Assembly (NCBI GenBank): GCA_954871525.1
Contig: OX940863.1
Coordinates: 22,208,001-22,272,000, forward strand
Length of the DNA stretch: 64,000 nucleotides
Origin: Parietaria judaica
Lineage: Eukaryota; Streptophyta; Magnoliopsida; Rosales; Urticaceae
Direction: 5' to 3'
A model generated the notes under the pieces. It ran no database searches and was not told where the DNA came from. It worked only from the letters and a program-made list of their open reading frames with translations. Shown in pieces: positions 63,101 through 64,000 of the stretch (position 1 is its first letter; every line of letters begins with the position of its first letter). Both the position numbers and the translations under genes were made by a program.

Positions 63101-64000
63101 CGCTACACTAAACGAGTTACTATGAATAAGAGGTATCGTAATCACCCACACACGTGACGTGAGCGAGCGAGCAAGTCTTGCTTGACGTCTTATTAAATAC
63201 AATAATTATAAGCCAAACAACGTGTCATAATTTGCATAACAAAGAGACACAAATACGAAGCAACTCGGCAAAGTACCAACGTCTTATTAAATACAATCTA
63301 TATATATAAAAGGGCAATAATTTCGGGAATCGTGTCGACCAAAAACCATCAATTTTAACCCCATTCTTTTTTCTCATTTTTTCATATTATTTTTTTCTCA
63401 AAAAAATAAAACACCTGTTCGTAAGAGCTTCAACGACTATATAAAATAAATAAACAACACACTCAGATAGCGTTGTTTGGGTACTAATTTTTCCAACAAG
63501 AGTTGCAACATATCACTCAAAGATCACCTTTAATAAACTATAACTGAAACACCTCTCCCGATTCTCTTTGCCTCACCCTACTACAGTACATATGATCCTT
63601 CTCCGGCGTTTCATCTTTCTGATGATTGTCCATGGCTCCATCTCTCTAACGCTGCATCGCTTGGTCCCACCGAGTCCGTCAAGTGTCGTCTCGCCACAAA
63701 GCCTTCAAGCCCAAATCTGCCAGGACTCTCTTCACCTCCCTCTCAGACTCGGGTCTCTGTTATCAAACCGTGCATGACGCCTCCTCTACCACAGTGAGGT
63801 GAGCGATGCTGCGAGACCATTCTTCGGTAATTTTTTAAATTAATTTTCTCAAAACTCTTCTGATTTCATTAAAGATCTGCCATAGCAATTTGAAAAAAAA
63901 AAAAAAAAAAAACTTTTTGTAGGCTATGTTTGTGTTACAGGATGGCTTTCCTTTTTCTTCACCTGGGTTTGTATATATCTGCAAAACCCATGTAAATTGA
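63101..64000. other. Right edge; possible 5' part of a gene continuing beyond the window
   Basis: GC content and CT-rich sequence rise from 63540. Around 63560-63800 more than one frame is open, but none shows a recognisable domain. An acceptor-like GTGTTACAG at 63934 precedes ATGGCTTTCC. A partial gene is possible, but no product can be named. Confidence 0.3.

Overview
The window is nuclear DNA from a flowering plant, most probably a eudicot. It is AT-rich overall, with GC-richer exons, spliceosomal introns, TA microsatellites and many plant-type transposons. I could not identify the species. Gene models were built by hand from reading frames, splice signals and family conservation. All were checked for frame continuity across exons, but none against transcripts.

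Layout: an atypical bHLH/ACT-like gene (216-2757, +); a repeat-rich gap with one SINE; two divergent class III peroxidase genes in tandem (9827-11902 and 16358-17765, both +); a gap with a Harbinger-like element, a hAT derivative and a solo LTR; a ten-exon mitochondrial-type aspartate aminotransferase gene (26276-32039, +) with transposons in its introns; a small DUF688-like gene (35390-36085, -); a cluster of long-terminal-inverted-repeat elements (40839-46399); a WEB-family coiled-coil gene (47163-49159, +); a solo LTR; a nearly full-length hAT transposon with a twice-stopped transposase (51640-54570); a second solo LTR; a saposin-B-domain gene (57386-59152, +); and repeat-rich DNA to the end.

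The genes do not form a pathway. Only the peroxidases are related, as a tandem pair. Most readable structure is mobile DNA. Five non-autonomous Mutator-like elements of three size classes (469, about 798 and 1401 bp) share almost the same outer ~35 bp. Four have perfect 9-bp target duplications and the fifth matches 7 of 9. Three hAT elements share CAGNGGCG-type ends. Three SINE copies belong to one family, and three Emigrant/Lemi1-like pogo pieces are present. The two clearest solo LTRs have exact 5-bp duplications.

The most unusual gene-level result is that 3 of 22 coding introns use GC rather than GT at the 5' splice site, in three unrelated genes. The aminotransferase also lacks the tyrosine that normally contacts the cofactor phosphate from the neighbouring subunit.
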